From Helichrysum umbraculigerum (Eukaryota > Streptophyta > Magnoliopsida > Asterales > Asteraceae): a stretch of 64,000 nucleotides of DNA. Shown piece by piece: positions 43,772 to 54,390 of this stretch. The notes under the pieces are model-generated. The model saw only the letters and a list, made by a program, of their open reading frames with translations, was not told the origin of the DNA and made no database searches. The position numbers and the translations under genes were made by a program. How positions within the stretch are numbered: position 1 is the first letter of the stretch; each line of letters begins with the position of its first letter. Where the stretch lies: NCBI GenBank assembly GCA_949592205.1, contig CATIUR010000001.1, forward strand, positions 1,626,001 through 1,690,000, read 5' to 3'.

Positions 43772-45271
43772 AGGATAAATGACAAAAATCGGCTACGTAC
43801 TGCCACAAAATGTTCCAAGTATGCAACCTACCACATAAATTGTTCAACTATGCAACCAACCGGATGATTTTGTGCTAGAATCTTGCAAAGTTCGTATTTA
43901 CCTTTAGAAGTTTCAAAAGGCTGAATAGGATTCAACATCATATGCCACGTCATTTTAGAATGCTAACATGGAACAAGTTAAGTTTACATGGTGATGAGTT
44001 GTCTACAAAGATGGATTTTTTCATAATTAAACCAAACTAATAGTTTTATCAATTTGTATTAATTGCAGAATTTAACTTCTTCAGTTTATGTTGCGTTCAT
44101 GAATGAAATTCAAAACCCTCACCTCAGATTTCTTGATAAAGTTTAAAGATTCCAAATTTCCGTAAAGCCAAGAATTAATTCAGGATCTATAACCAATAAC
44201 TTTAACAACAATAAACTGTTGATTAAATTCATGATAAATGACACAATCGCATAATCGTCATACTCACATCAAATTATGTTCACAACATCCAATCGTAAGA
44301 AAATATACCAAATTAACACACATTCTCAAAACAAAATATAATGATTTCAGTTGCAAAACTTTACTGAATTAATTAATTTTACAATTACATATTTTCAAGA
44401 TCCAAGTAACCACGGCCGTAATGTTCTGTTCACCGGCCGGAGTCCTCCATGCCGTGAAATCGAACCGCCTCCAACAGTCCACCGCGCCGCTACATCTCCA
44501 CCGTTCTCTTACGGCAACTGTGGCAACGTCGGTGATTCCACCGAAGATACAAGCAAGTCCTTTGTTCTCCGATTTGAAATTCATTCTGCGGTGATGACGT
44601 CACTAGATCTCCGATCTGAAAATTCATCCCGCGTCGGTAACCTCCAGTGATCTGCAAGTCGAAGCAACGTCACTAGAACCCTTTTTTAAGCAACAAAACG
44701 CATAAATAATTTAAGTAAATTGTTGAACTTTTCAAAACAAATAAAATCACATAGAAGCTGAGTGCACACTGATTGTATTTCAAGATAATGAGATGGAACT
44801 TCCAAAAAGTTTGTAAAATTTTCAACCCAAAAGGTTGGCGATATTGCTGGGTCTCATCACCGACAACTTCGTCGGATGAATTATTACGAGAGTTGGTGAC
44901 TAATGCCTGGAGATGATGACCGGATATGGGTAAATTGTTTTAAGTTTGGAGATGAAAAAAACTCTGTATATCTGTACAAAATTAGTTTGAAGAATTGAAA
45001 GGGGAATAAGTTAACATGATATGCACAATGTACAAGTTAATATGGTAGTCATGATTTTGCCACGTAAGAAAAATAAAAGCCACATAAGCATTTTTAAAAA
45101 AATAAAAAAGCCAAATAATATATATTACCGGTTAACCAGGTAACAAGTTACCATATTGCTCATATAAGTACAAATTTATCCGGTTGGTTGTATACTTGAA
45201 CAATTTTGATGGTATATTGCATACTTGGAATATTTTATGACAGTACATAGCCGACTTTTGTCATTTATCCT
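43772..45271. mobile_element. 1.5-kb DNA element with long terminal inverted repeats (MULE-like)
   Basis: The ends are inverted repeats more than 100 bp long. The left starts AGGATAAATGACAAAAATCG and the right ends with the inverse, about 85-90% matching by eye. TATTTTT flanks both sides (43765-43771 and 45272-45278) as a 7-bp TSD candidate. Long TIRs suit non-autonomous Mutator-like elements, though those usually give 8-10 bp TSDs. The 99-codon frame at 44351-44650 has no recognisable domain and may be chance or a captured fragment. The element lies between the two divergent host genes. Confidence 0.65.
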
Positions 45272-45590
45272 TATTTTTATATAATTTTTGGATGGGTTAT
45301 ATAAGAGATATCCGGGTAAACACATGACCTGGGATTATATGTGTGGCTTTTTTGTGTCAACACAAAAAACCGTGACGATGGTCATTTTCGTATAGTCCGT
45401 ACGTCCGCATGTAGCACTGCAAATAAATACATTAGATATATTACGGAGTAGTACAACAACGACTTAATACTAGTTGTGTGCGTGGCTTTTATTTCACCAC
45501 AATCTCATGATCCACATTTCCACACCACAACCTTTCTATTTTCCAAATCCTCCAAAATTCAATTCTCAAAACTTTAAACCATCACCTGCC

Positions 45591-48461
45591 ATGGAAGCTC
45601 AAGCTCTGAGAGCTCCATCCCCTGTTTCTCAACCTTCACTTATCAAAAATACCCAATTACACAAACCCATTTTCAATCTCCCTCTCAATCCCAGAAAACC
45701 CAATTCACCCTTGCTATATTCTACCCACTTGACAAAATCCAAATTCAAGAGCTTCACTGCAACTTCCCAATCTGTTTCAACCGAACCCACGTCCCCAATC
45801 AACGAAGAAACCGAAACAGATGACAAATTTGACTGGTTCTCTCAATGGTATGCAATCATGCCTGTGTGTGATCTGGACAAAAGAGCACCACATGGGAAGA
45901 AAGTGATGGGTCTTGATATTGTGGTGTGGTGGGATAAAAATGAGAATGCATGGAAGGTGTTTGATGATAGTTGTCCTCATAGGTTGGCTCCACTTTCAGA
46001 AGGAAGGATTGATCAGTCGGGTAGGTTGCAGTGTGTGTATCATGGTTGGTGTTTTGGTGGCAAAGGTGACTGTAAATTCATTCCTCAAGCGCCACTCGAC
46101 GGTCCTCCGGTAATCTAAACTTTTGTTAATACACAACAGGGTCATCATCAATTCTACTATTAAAAAGAACTCACTTTAATCGTTTATAGTCTTTATAATT
46201 ATATAACAAGATTATCGTATATATAATTTGATACGTGCATATTCTGATTTGGTCATATCCACTACATGACCAAACTGTTGCATGTACTAGTTCACGTACA
46301 TCTTCATTATTCCATGTTATTTTTAATATTCCTAAAATATAGTTAGTAGTGTGTAGAATGTAGGCATGTTTCAAGTATTTAACGTAGTGGGTAGTTTTAG
46401 GAGTTCATGTGTTTCAACTTTTCTATTTATATGTATTGTTCGCATTAAGTTTAATATGAATGAAAAAGAGGAAAAGTTATTTAGTTAAAAGTAGTCTAGT
46501 TTCTTGTCTTTGTCTTGGGAGATTGACCATCTCGAATCGGTCTCTATTATAATTATCTTTAAAATGATAACTAAACCATTAACAAAATATGTTATGTAAT
46601 TGGGACCCGTTACCTCATTAGGACTAGTGATCTAGTAAGGTACTAGGATACATAAGGTACACTGACGTCTAACCTTTTAAACCAAACTCATGTATAAGAA
46701 CTCAAGTGGATGGAGTATTTGATTTCCAACAATCTATGTAATGACCTTTCACCAATTGTGTAGTTACTGGGTACCGACTAGTCGACTACTGACTGCCATG
46801 TCATATCAATGTTTAACATGCTATAGAGGTTACTAACATATAATGGCAGTAACTAAATTAAAGCGTGTTACATCAAAGTAAAAATTAAAAAGAAGAAGAA
46901 AATGGGATGACAATATGATGAGAGTTTATGTTATGGTTTTACTGTAATGTATATGCAGGTTCATACGTTCCAAAAAGCATGTGTGACTGTTTACCCAAGC
47001 ACTACACAAAATGGTATTGTTTGGTTTTGGCCTAATGCTGATCCTCACTATAAAGATATTCTTACAAAGAAGAAACCTCCATACATACCTCAACTTGATG
47101 ATCCTTCATTTACTTGCCAAATGTTTAATAGAGATATACCATATGGGTATGCAACTTTCACCTGTATTATCTGTCTAACACATGTGGTTACATAATTACA
47201 TTGAAGAATCACGGGTTTTTGTTGATCAACACTTTCAGGTATGAAATCCTGATTGAAAATCTTATGGATCCTGCTCATGTTCCATATGCACATTATGGAT
47301 TGATGAGGACACCACAACCCAGATAAGTACTTATGCAACACAAAATTATTTTCTTATATTATTATTGATGATAATCAATCACCTGCCTAACATAAGTTTG
47401 CTACACTGTTAAGCTTGATCGGGAAGGGGGTAGACCTCTTGAGATTAACGTAAACAAAATAAACAAAGATGGGTTTACTGCACAACAGCAAAATGGCCAA
47501 TGGAACTTTGTTCCTCCTTGTCTGTTTTATGGTAGTATCACGATGGGTGGAACTCCAGATAAACAACCATCTGATGGAAGCACAAATGTACAAACTCAAC
47601 TTTATACGAGTAATAATAATAATAACTCTAGATGTTTACTCGTCTAATTTGATAATTTATTCAGGGGACATTAGCAAACAAACCACCGCGACAGGTGCTT
47701 TTGATCTTTATCTGTATGCCAGTGAGTCCTGGTAATAGCAGGTTGATATTCATTTCCCCTAGAAACTTTGGTGTTTGGATAGATCGAATTGTTTCCAGAT
47801 GGATGTACCATATTGGGCAGAATTTGATTATTGATTCGGATACGTATCTTCTTCACGTTGAGGTAAAAAAAACACCATCCCCTATGTCCATATCCTATTT
47901 GTTATCTGAGTGGTTCTTAAGAGGTTATGCAACTTGTAGGAAAAGAAAATCTTGGAAGCGGGTCCTTCTAATTGGCAAAAACTCTGTTTTGTGCCAACTA
48001 AATCCGATGCTAATATTGTTGCATTTAGAAAGTGGCTAAAGAAATACTCAGGCGGTCAAATCGATTGGGGAAGCAAATTCGATGGAACTCTTCCACCGAC
48101 ACCACCTAGAGAACAGCTCATGGACAGGTTATTTTCATACCACATTGAAGTTGTAAATAATAGCTTAAAATCCATATGTTTTTCTGATTAATTTGTTGTT
48201 TTTAGATACTGGAGCCATGTGGTGAACTGCAGCAGCTGCAGTGCTGCATACAAAGGTCTTACTGCACTGGAAGTGTCTCTTCAGGTTTTTTCGGTTGCAT
48301 CAGTAGCTATTGTGGCTGCAACCAAGCAGGGGATGATATCAGTTGCGGCAAGAAATACACTAGTGGTTGCTGCAGTTTTGTGCTTTGTGGCATCAAAATG
48401 GTTGTCTCATTTCATTCACAAAAACTTCCGTTACCATGACTACAATCACGCATTTAAATGA
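45591..48461 (+). CDS. PTC52: PTC52/ACD1-like chloroplast Rieske oxygenase
   Basis: I read seven exons: 45591-46109, 46959-47146, 47239-47322, 47407-47609, 47675-47862, 47940-48127 and 48206-48461, giving 541 aa in one frame. The Ser/Thr-rich N-terminus looks like a transit peptide. The Rieske 2Fe-2S ligands are C128/H130 and C148/H151, the mononuclear iron ligands are D246, H249 and H254, and the CSSC motif of the PAO/TIC55/PTC52 group is at 465-468. Two C-terminal membrane segments follow. PTC52-specific stretches (VMPVCDLD-like start, PYIPQLDDPSF, SDANIVAFRKW) separate it from PAO. The family acts at the inner envelope or thylakoid; PTC52 is linked to protochlorophyllide oxidation. ATG 45591 is preferred over 45474 because MEA starts a plausible transit peptide. 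Intron 3 has AT-AC ends; the intron 4 acceptor is chosen to keep frame. Confidence 0.88.
47323..47406 (+). other. Putative AT-AC intron 3 of the PTC52-like gene
   Basis: The exon ends CCCAG and is followed by ATAAGTACTT; no GT donor fits. GT at 47327 would leave TAA in frame. Ending the 84-nt intron at CTACAC/TGTTAAG (AC at 47405-47406) restores the frame and gives the length expected between RTPQP and KLDREGG. A GCCTAAC branch-like motif lies about 15 nt upstream. ATAAGT is the donor described for U2-type AT-AC introns. The alternative is a G-to-A donor mutation that damages the gene. Confidence 0.55.
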
Positions 48462-50101
48462 GACTTGTTTTCAATTATATAATAGTTGTTTTTGTAAAGC
48501 CTGTAATAGACTTAAGGATATACACACATGAAAGAGTTTGTTGCCTTGGTGAACCTAGTATGTTACTATATCTTCATGTCTCTGTTCCATCTGAGATTAC
48601 TAAAACACTATTTGTGTAGCAACTTATTTTTATATTTAGATACAAGTGTTTACAAAATTTTCTCAGATAATAATAAAATGATATTTAATGATTATTTGCC
48701 AATCATTTAAAACATTTACTCCGTACTATGCAAACTTTTCATGTAACGCTAATTCTGTACATTTGATGTTAGTGAGAATTTAGACATATAATGAATAAAA
48801 ATTACGGAGTAGTTTACAAGTGCATGGATGGAACACATACTCATAAATCAACAACAGTGTAGGAAAACCTTAGGATACAAATATTTTAACTTAAACCAAA
48901 ATAATATTGTTGGCGATGACATTAGTGTAGGAAAACAGTGCAACTACTTGTGAAAACAAGTTATTTAACTGTTAAAAACACTACTAACTGCTTACACGTG
49001 TGCCTATGGCACGTCTTAGACGTCGTCTTCGTACTTCCCAAGTATAACGCCTTAGGCACTAGAGTCTTTGCCTCCGTCTTTGTTCACTTCGTCGTGGGCG
49101 AGATGGAGAATGACGAATTGGGGGCCAATTGTATATACATATGCATATGTACATATATAATAAATGTATTATTAGTAAATGTGGGGCTCTGAAAAAATTG
49201 AGTTTTTTATGTTATCATTGTTAAGTCTTTCTGAGAACTTGTTAAGGTGGCACCGAACTAGCAGTTCGATTCTTCAGTCTTTCATGTCATTATAGGGAGC
49301 GGTCTTAGAGGACTTACTATCAAGACGGAACCAAGCGTCTTCCTTCAAGTCTTGAAGTGTCTCCATGGGGACAAAAATGTATTGAAGTGTCTTTCTTCGT
49401 CTCCCGTGTTTTAAGTCTCCAGCGAGACGGTTGTTTTGGAGCAGAGGGTGCTCCCATATTTGATAAGAAATTTTTTGCAAAGGCTAAAAACAAGTATATA
49501 TGTATTTTTTACTTATTGAGTATTTTTTTTTTTAACTATTAAACATCTTAAAATAAAAAAATATTAAAAATTCCATGGTAAATCCATATATGTTGATTTC
49601 ACACTAATGACATTTCATGAAATCTTTTAGAGAATACATTATTCATTATTAAAAAGGTCAAAAATCGACCTTGGTGAAACCAATTTATTGTATCAGAAAA
49701 AAGTTGAAACAACAAATTTACAATACTGCGAAATTGAACATTTAAAAATGGGATTCTCCTATTTTGCTTCAAAATTGAGTACTCATTATGTGCGTGATAA
49801 ATTTGTTGAACTTTAAGAAATCGTAACATTTGATCTGTTTGAAGTTGAAGGACGTACTATTTATAAATAAAAAGGTCGATTAAGGTGTGTTAAAAACAAA
49901 GCAACCCTATTGTGGAACTTAGAGGTATCACACTAGAACATACTCCATACTTTCTAAAACGTCCATTAAAATGTATAAAGCTTTAAAAATGTCTTACACC
50001 CAACACAATTTTTATCTATAAGTATATTTTTTACGTGTTAATGTTTCTTTCAATTAATTGAAATATAAAATTCAAATTCGTTATGGTTATGGACAACATA
50101 A
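48462..50101. other. Intergenic region downstream of the PTC52-like gene
   Basis: I support no gene here. The first 200 bp are the likely 3' UTR. A small MITE may lie at about 48718-48813, bounded by TACTCCGTA and the inverse TTACGGAGTA. The stretch 49200-49460 holds GTCTTAGAGGACTT-like and GTCTTGAAGTGTCTCC-like degenerate repeats of unknown origin. Confidence 0.45.
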
Positions 50102-50358
50102 GACCACTGCCAACGGGGTGTGTCGTTTAGGTTGACGCGCGTCGATTAAGTGACACCGTTGGCACGACCGAGTCACTTTTGTGTCAATTGTCAGTATGTC
50201 GGTTTGGCAACGAAGGGAAAGGGTGTCTCGGTTTTGTTTTTTATTTTTTGTTTAGTGTGTATAAATAAAGAGATCATGATAAATGTGATATCCAATAATT
50301 AATGTAACACACTCATCATTGGCACCGTTGTGTGACATAGCAACACTTGTGATTGGTC
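50102..50358. mobile_element. Tourist/Harbinger-like MITE
   Basis: This 257-bp sequence starts GACCACTGCCAACGG and ends ATTGGTC. It is flanked by TAA on both sides (50099-50101, 50359-50361), the 3-bp target duplication of PIF/Harbinger-type MITEs. Only the outermost 5 bp match as an inverted repeat, so the call is moderate. Confidence 0.5.
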
Positions 50359-50368
50359 TAATATAAAA

Positions 50369-50875
50369 GGGCAAATTACCTAAAATAGAAACGAAGTATT
50401 GCTGTATTTTGCATTCTAGAAACGAACTATCAAAAGTTTTAATATTAGAAATGAAGTTTCAATTTAGTTTGTATTCTAGCAACCTGTTAACTTTTAACCC
50501 AACTTCCGTTAACTCAATGCTGACGTGTCACATCCTTCGTCCACGTGGCAGCTGACGTGAGGATATCGTTGACGTGGCAATCCACGTGGCTGCTGACGTC
50601 AGCGAGAGAAAAAATTTTAAAAAAAATAATTTTTTTTTTTTAAAAAAAAGATTAATTTGTTTTAAAAAATAAATAAATTTTTTTTTTTTTACAAAAATGT
50701 CTTCAAATCGACGATCTTGGATCTTAGATACGGGAGCTTCTTCACACCTTACTTCAGATGCAGGTAATCTCAATTCTCGTTTTAATTCTAGCTTGATATT
50801 GTAGGTGATGGATCCCCAATTCCTATTACCTAAATGGAAAAGTAATAGTTCGTGTCTACTTTAGGTAATTTGCCC
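50369..50875. mobile_element. 507-bp inverted-repeat element carrying a copia protease fragment
   Basis: The 16-bp termini are perfect inverted repeats, GGGCAAATTACCTAAA and TTTAGGTAATTTGCCC. Inside is a frame starting near 50698 that encodes SWILDTGASSHLTSDAG, the protease active site of Ty1/copia elements, then a shifted GDGSPIPIT motif. No clean TSD is seen. This may be a Pack-type DNA element or a shuffled retroelement remnant. Confidence 0.5.
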
Positions 50876-51502
50876 AAATTTTTTTGTTGACTATTATATC
50901 TTTTTTCTTGAAAAGTGTATCCTTCATCTTCAAAGAACCCAGGTGTGAAGTATGGGTTTGAAAAATTTAAGGTATAGTGGACGATATGGATTTGAAATTT
51001 AGCTATGTAATATTTGGGTAATAGGAATTGGGGATCCATCACCTGCATTATCAAACTGAATAAAACTAGAACTAAAACGAGAATTGAGATTACCTGCATC
51101 TGAAGTGAGGTGTGAAGAAGCTCCCGTATCCAAGATCGTCGATTTGAAGACATTTTTTGAAAATGATAACGACAGTCCTAAGGCCTGTCAATAAGAATTT
51201 ACAACACGCATTAATACTTGTACCTATACCGTAATAAACACTTTGACCCCCTGAATTTAAGTTGACCCTCATAAATATTAATCAAAGTACAACCAATTTA
51301 TGCACGTTATTGACAGCCCTTAGGGATGTCATTAACAATACCTTTTTTTTAAAAAAGAAATTTAAATTTCATTTTTAAATAAAGTTAAAAATTTTAAAAA
51401 AAAAAAAAAATTCTCTCGCTGACGTCAGCAGCCACGTGGATTGCCACGTCAGCGATATCGTCACGTCAGCTGCCACGTGGATGAAGGATGTGACACCTCA
51501 GC
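50517..51502. repeat. Large inverted repeat with G-box-rich arms
   Basis: Arms of about 90 bp at 50517-50612 and 51411-51502 are near-perfect inverse copies rich in ACGT cores (CCACGTGGCA, TGACGTCAGC, TGACGTGGCA). Inside them a second pair of arms, 50698-50832 and 50999-51157, both carry the copia protease fragment in opposite orientation. A/T homopolymer runs separate the arm segments. Tekay-3 cut the right arm at 51503. Confidence 0.75.
51165..51336. mobile_element. Short MITE-like insertion in the right arm
   Basis: This 172-bp sequence has imperfect 30-bp inverted ends (GATAACGACAGTCCTAAGG on the left; inverse of GGGATGTCATTAAC on the right, with CTGTCAATAA inside both). It is absent from the matching place in the left arm, which supports a separate insertion. 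Confidence 0.5.
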
Positions 51503-53939
51503 TGTGACAACCGTCAATTTAGGACTATACTTTAGTGCCTAATTAAGTTTTAATACATGTAATTAGTTCTGTGTTAGGCTAATTAATGTATCAATTATTA
51601 TATATATTGTTGAATATATATATCTACAATTATGCGGTTTGTTTAAATCGTACGAGTTTCGAATCGAATGTAATTTCGACACAATAAATACGGACGTTGG
51701 TGAACAATTTTATTAAGTAATGCAAATATTATTTAATAACGCAACTTTGTTTAGAATATTATTTGTTATAATATTTAGTATCCAAGTTTTATCGCACAAT
51801 TAATATAAACGCGAATAAAATGTAATTGCGCAAACAAAACAAAACAAATTACCTTTTATAATGAAATTATTAAATGTTTAGTAAAATGCTTCAACAAAAA
51901 TACAGAATAATTATTCGTATTTTAAAACGTATATTAAAACATAGAAAATAAATATTTAACGTTCAAACGACGGAGTAAACGAACACCGCACGGAGCGAGA
52001 ACGCGGGGCGAAAATGGGGACTTAACCTCCCACTCCCACCCCACTTTCTTTCATTTCCTTATTTCTTTCTCTCTCCCTCTTTCATTTTCTCTCAAGTTTC
52101 ATCACAACCAAAATCAACTAAAACCGCAAAATAAACATACTAAACAACCTCGGATCTTCAAGCCCCTTTGGAAATAAACGACCACCTCGCGACGATCTAC
52201 AATCCTACCTTTCCGGAATTTCATTTCGGCGATTTGTAAGTTTCCGACACAACTCCGAAAACTCTCGTTTTTAAGTTTTATAACTTGCTAGTTGTTTGTA
52301 TAACCTTGTAATGTCCTAAAATGGGTTGGGTAAAAATATTATGCCGATCGATGGCCGGAAAACGCGTTTTTGGAGTTGAAACTCCGATCAGACCCCGTAC
52401 GTCGCATTTGGCCTGGAGCAAATGCGACGCAGCGACCTACGTCGCACTATATCCCCAACGTCGCATATAGCGACGCAGCGACCTACGTCGCACTATATCC
52501 CCAACGTCGCATATAGCGACGCAGCGACCTACGTCGCACTATAACCCCAACGTCGCACTTAGCGACGCAGACCCTTACGTCGCAGAAATCAACTACGTCG
52601 CCTATAGCGACGTCACGTACAACGTCGCATTAAATTGCGAAAGTCGCACATAGCGACGTCATGCCCAACGTCGCAGTCCGGATCTGCGACGTAGCACCCT
52701 ACGTCGCACAAAACAGAATCTTCAAACCTCAAAATTTTGAAGTCAAAGTTACTGTTCAAAAAAAAAAAAAAAGTCAAATTTACTGTAGCAGTACTGTAGC
52801 AAAGTCAACATTTTAGAATTATTATTATTTCAACTAAATCACCAACGGGCCGTACACATTTTCAAATACACAATTGAATCAACTAAGTCATAGTAACTTA
52901 GATAATTCAATCAAACAAGTCGTTGTAACTTGTATCAACTTATTCCAAACAAGTCATAGTAACTGGTAACAAAACAATCAACCAAATCGGGGTAATTTGG
53001 ACATCAAGTTAAGCAAACAATTTCAATGGTAGTCTTTCGAGATACCGGTACAATTAATGACAATTTAAGTGTCGTGGACACATTCAGGTTTCAAGCCTTT
53101 GGACACCAACTCACAGCTAATTACTTCAAGTTTATTAAGTTAAACACTTCAAGAACCAGGTGAGTTTCATAGCCCCATTTTCACTGCTTTACAATTAGGG
53201 GTGTGATATTACTACTCGATTTTGTTTTACAAGTAGAACGCAAGTGCCAAACTTCAAATACTACATGAGTTTCAAGCTAATCAATTTAAAGTCCTCAATA
53301 AGCATAGTCTCTAATATTTTAACGTGAATGTTAGTATATGATATCATATAGGATTGACAATCCTCATCCGGGTTAGCACGCACTAACCGGTCAAACGGAT
53401 GTATTAGCATTTGGGAAGACGAGTGTTGATTAGGCACTCGTAGGAGGCATTTCAAGTTAGGTTTCCTTAATTGGGCCTGACAAATCAAGTTAAGCTCAGA
53501 CTATGTGCTCATGGACAGTATAACTTTTATTTTGCTTAATTGCATTTTAAATTCAATATAAATCTTGCGGTTCTGACAACTATACATTGACATACAAACC
53601 TGTGAGCTCACCAGCGTTTTCGCTGACCCATTTTAGTATTTATCACAGGTACCCAGCAGTAGTTTGGCTGTACAAGCAGGAATTATTAGCTCGAGTCAGC
53701 ATACATACAACTAGAGATTGGACTGCATTATTATATTTTGTAAAAGTAATTATGCTATGTAATCTCTCAAATTTCAGGAATCGAGCTAATGTAACTATAT
53801 TTTGATGTAAACATTTACTTTATCTATACAAGTTTAAAACGACGCATATAGTGGTCGTTCATTATATCTTGTGCTTTGTATATTGATTAGTGACACCCAA
53901 ATCAAGCTTCCGCAAATCATTAAATTTGGGGGTGTCACA
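51503..53939 (+). repeat. Tekay-3 5' LTR
   Basis: This 2437-bp LTR starts TGTGACAACCGTCAATTTAG and ends AATTTGGGGGTGTCACA. Both flanks resemble the Tekay-2 LTR, but the central array (about 52397-52710) is of the ACGTCGCA type found in Tekay-1. Donor- and acceptor-like sites are TTTGTAAG (52236), CATTCAG/G (53087), CAG/GTGAGT (53160) and CACAG/GTACC (53648). Confidence 0.92.
52397..52710. repeat. ACGTCGCA/TGCGACG palindrome array (Tekay-3 LTR)
   Basis: About 20 sites occur, including a 47-bp tandem unit repeated in succession (CCCCAACGTCGCATATAGCG, then ACGCAGCGACCTACGTCGCA). It lies between the GTAAG and YAG/G sites. Confidence 0.85.
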
Positions 53940-53942
53940 GAT

Positions 53943-53954
53943 TGGTATCAGAGC
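53943..53954 (+). other. Primer-binding site of Tekay-3
   Basis: TGGTATCAGAGC matches the complement of the initiator tRNA-Met 3' end and lies three bases after the LTR. Confidence 0.93.
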
Positions 53955-54066
53955 CTAAGGTTATAGTGAACTAGGTTGCATTTAGTGGGCCTAGACTATG
54001 ACCGTTAGGCAGTATTCCTTATTAGTTATGACTAGTTCAGGGATTACATCATACGACTTTAATTTA

Positions 54067-54087
54067 ACATAGCCTGATCAACTATGT
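54067..54087 (+). promoter_or_regulatory. Kissing-loop-like leader hairpin (Tekay-3)
   Basis: Stem ACATAG/CTATGT and loop CCTGATCAA are identical to those of Tekay-1, at nearly the same distance from the PBS. Confidence 0.6.
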
Positions 54088-54390
54088 ACAATTAAAGAAA
54101 GATGATGTGAAATCTGAAAGAGTTATGTTGAACAGGAATGCATTAGTTGACTCTGACCTCGAGAGAAACGGGACTCAAAACACGTCTGTGCTAGACACTC
54201 AATAGGTTATTATGTGATATACATATATTTACATGAATAGACCTCATTACAACTTTAGGCTATATTATATTATATGAATATAGGCCTCTTTCTTTCAAAC
54301 GTTTTGTCTCGGAATGACAAACACACCACTAGTTCATCATACTCGGACTAGTATCTTATTTCATTTCCTTGTTCTTTCTTACTCAGCATC

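Noticed and set aside
44351..44650. 99-aa ORF in the MULE-like element as a transposase or captured gene
   Set aside because: No transposase motif or recognisable domain, and it is short; it is treated as chance.
45474..45590. Upstream ATG as the start of the PTC52-like protein
   Set aside because: It adds 39 residues unlike a transit peptide start; ATG 45591 gives a better plastid targeting sequence.
47327..47413. GT-AG choice for intron 3 (GTACTT...TTAAG)
   Set aside because: It leaves an in-frame TAA at the exon end; the AT-AC choice keeps frame and family length, so it is preferred but unproven.
49274..49542. Small ORFs on both strands near 49.3 kb
   Set aside because: They overlap each other on opposite strands, have no domain and lie among degenerate repeats.
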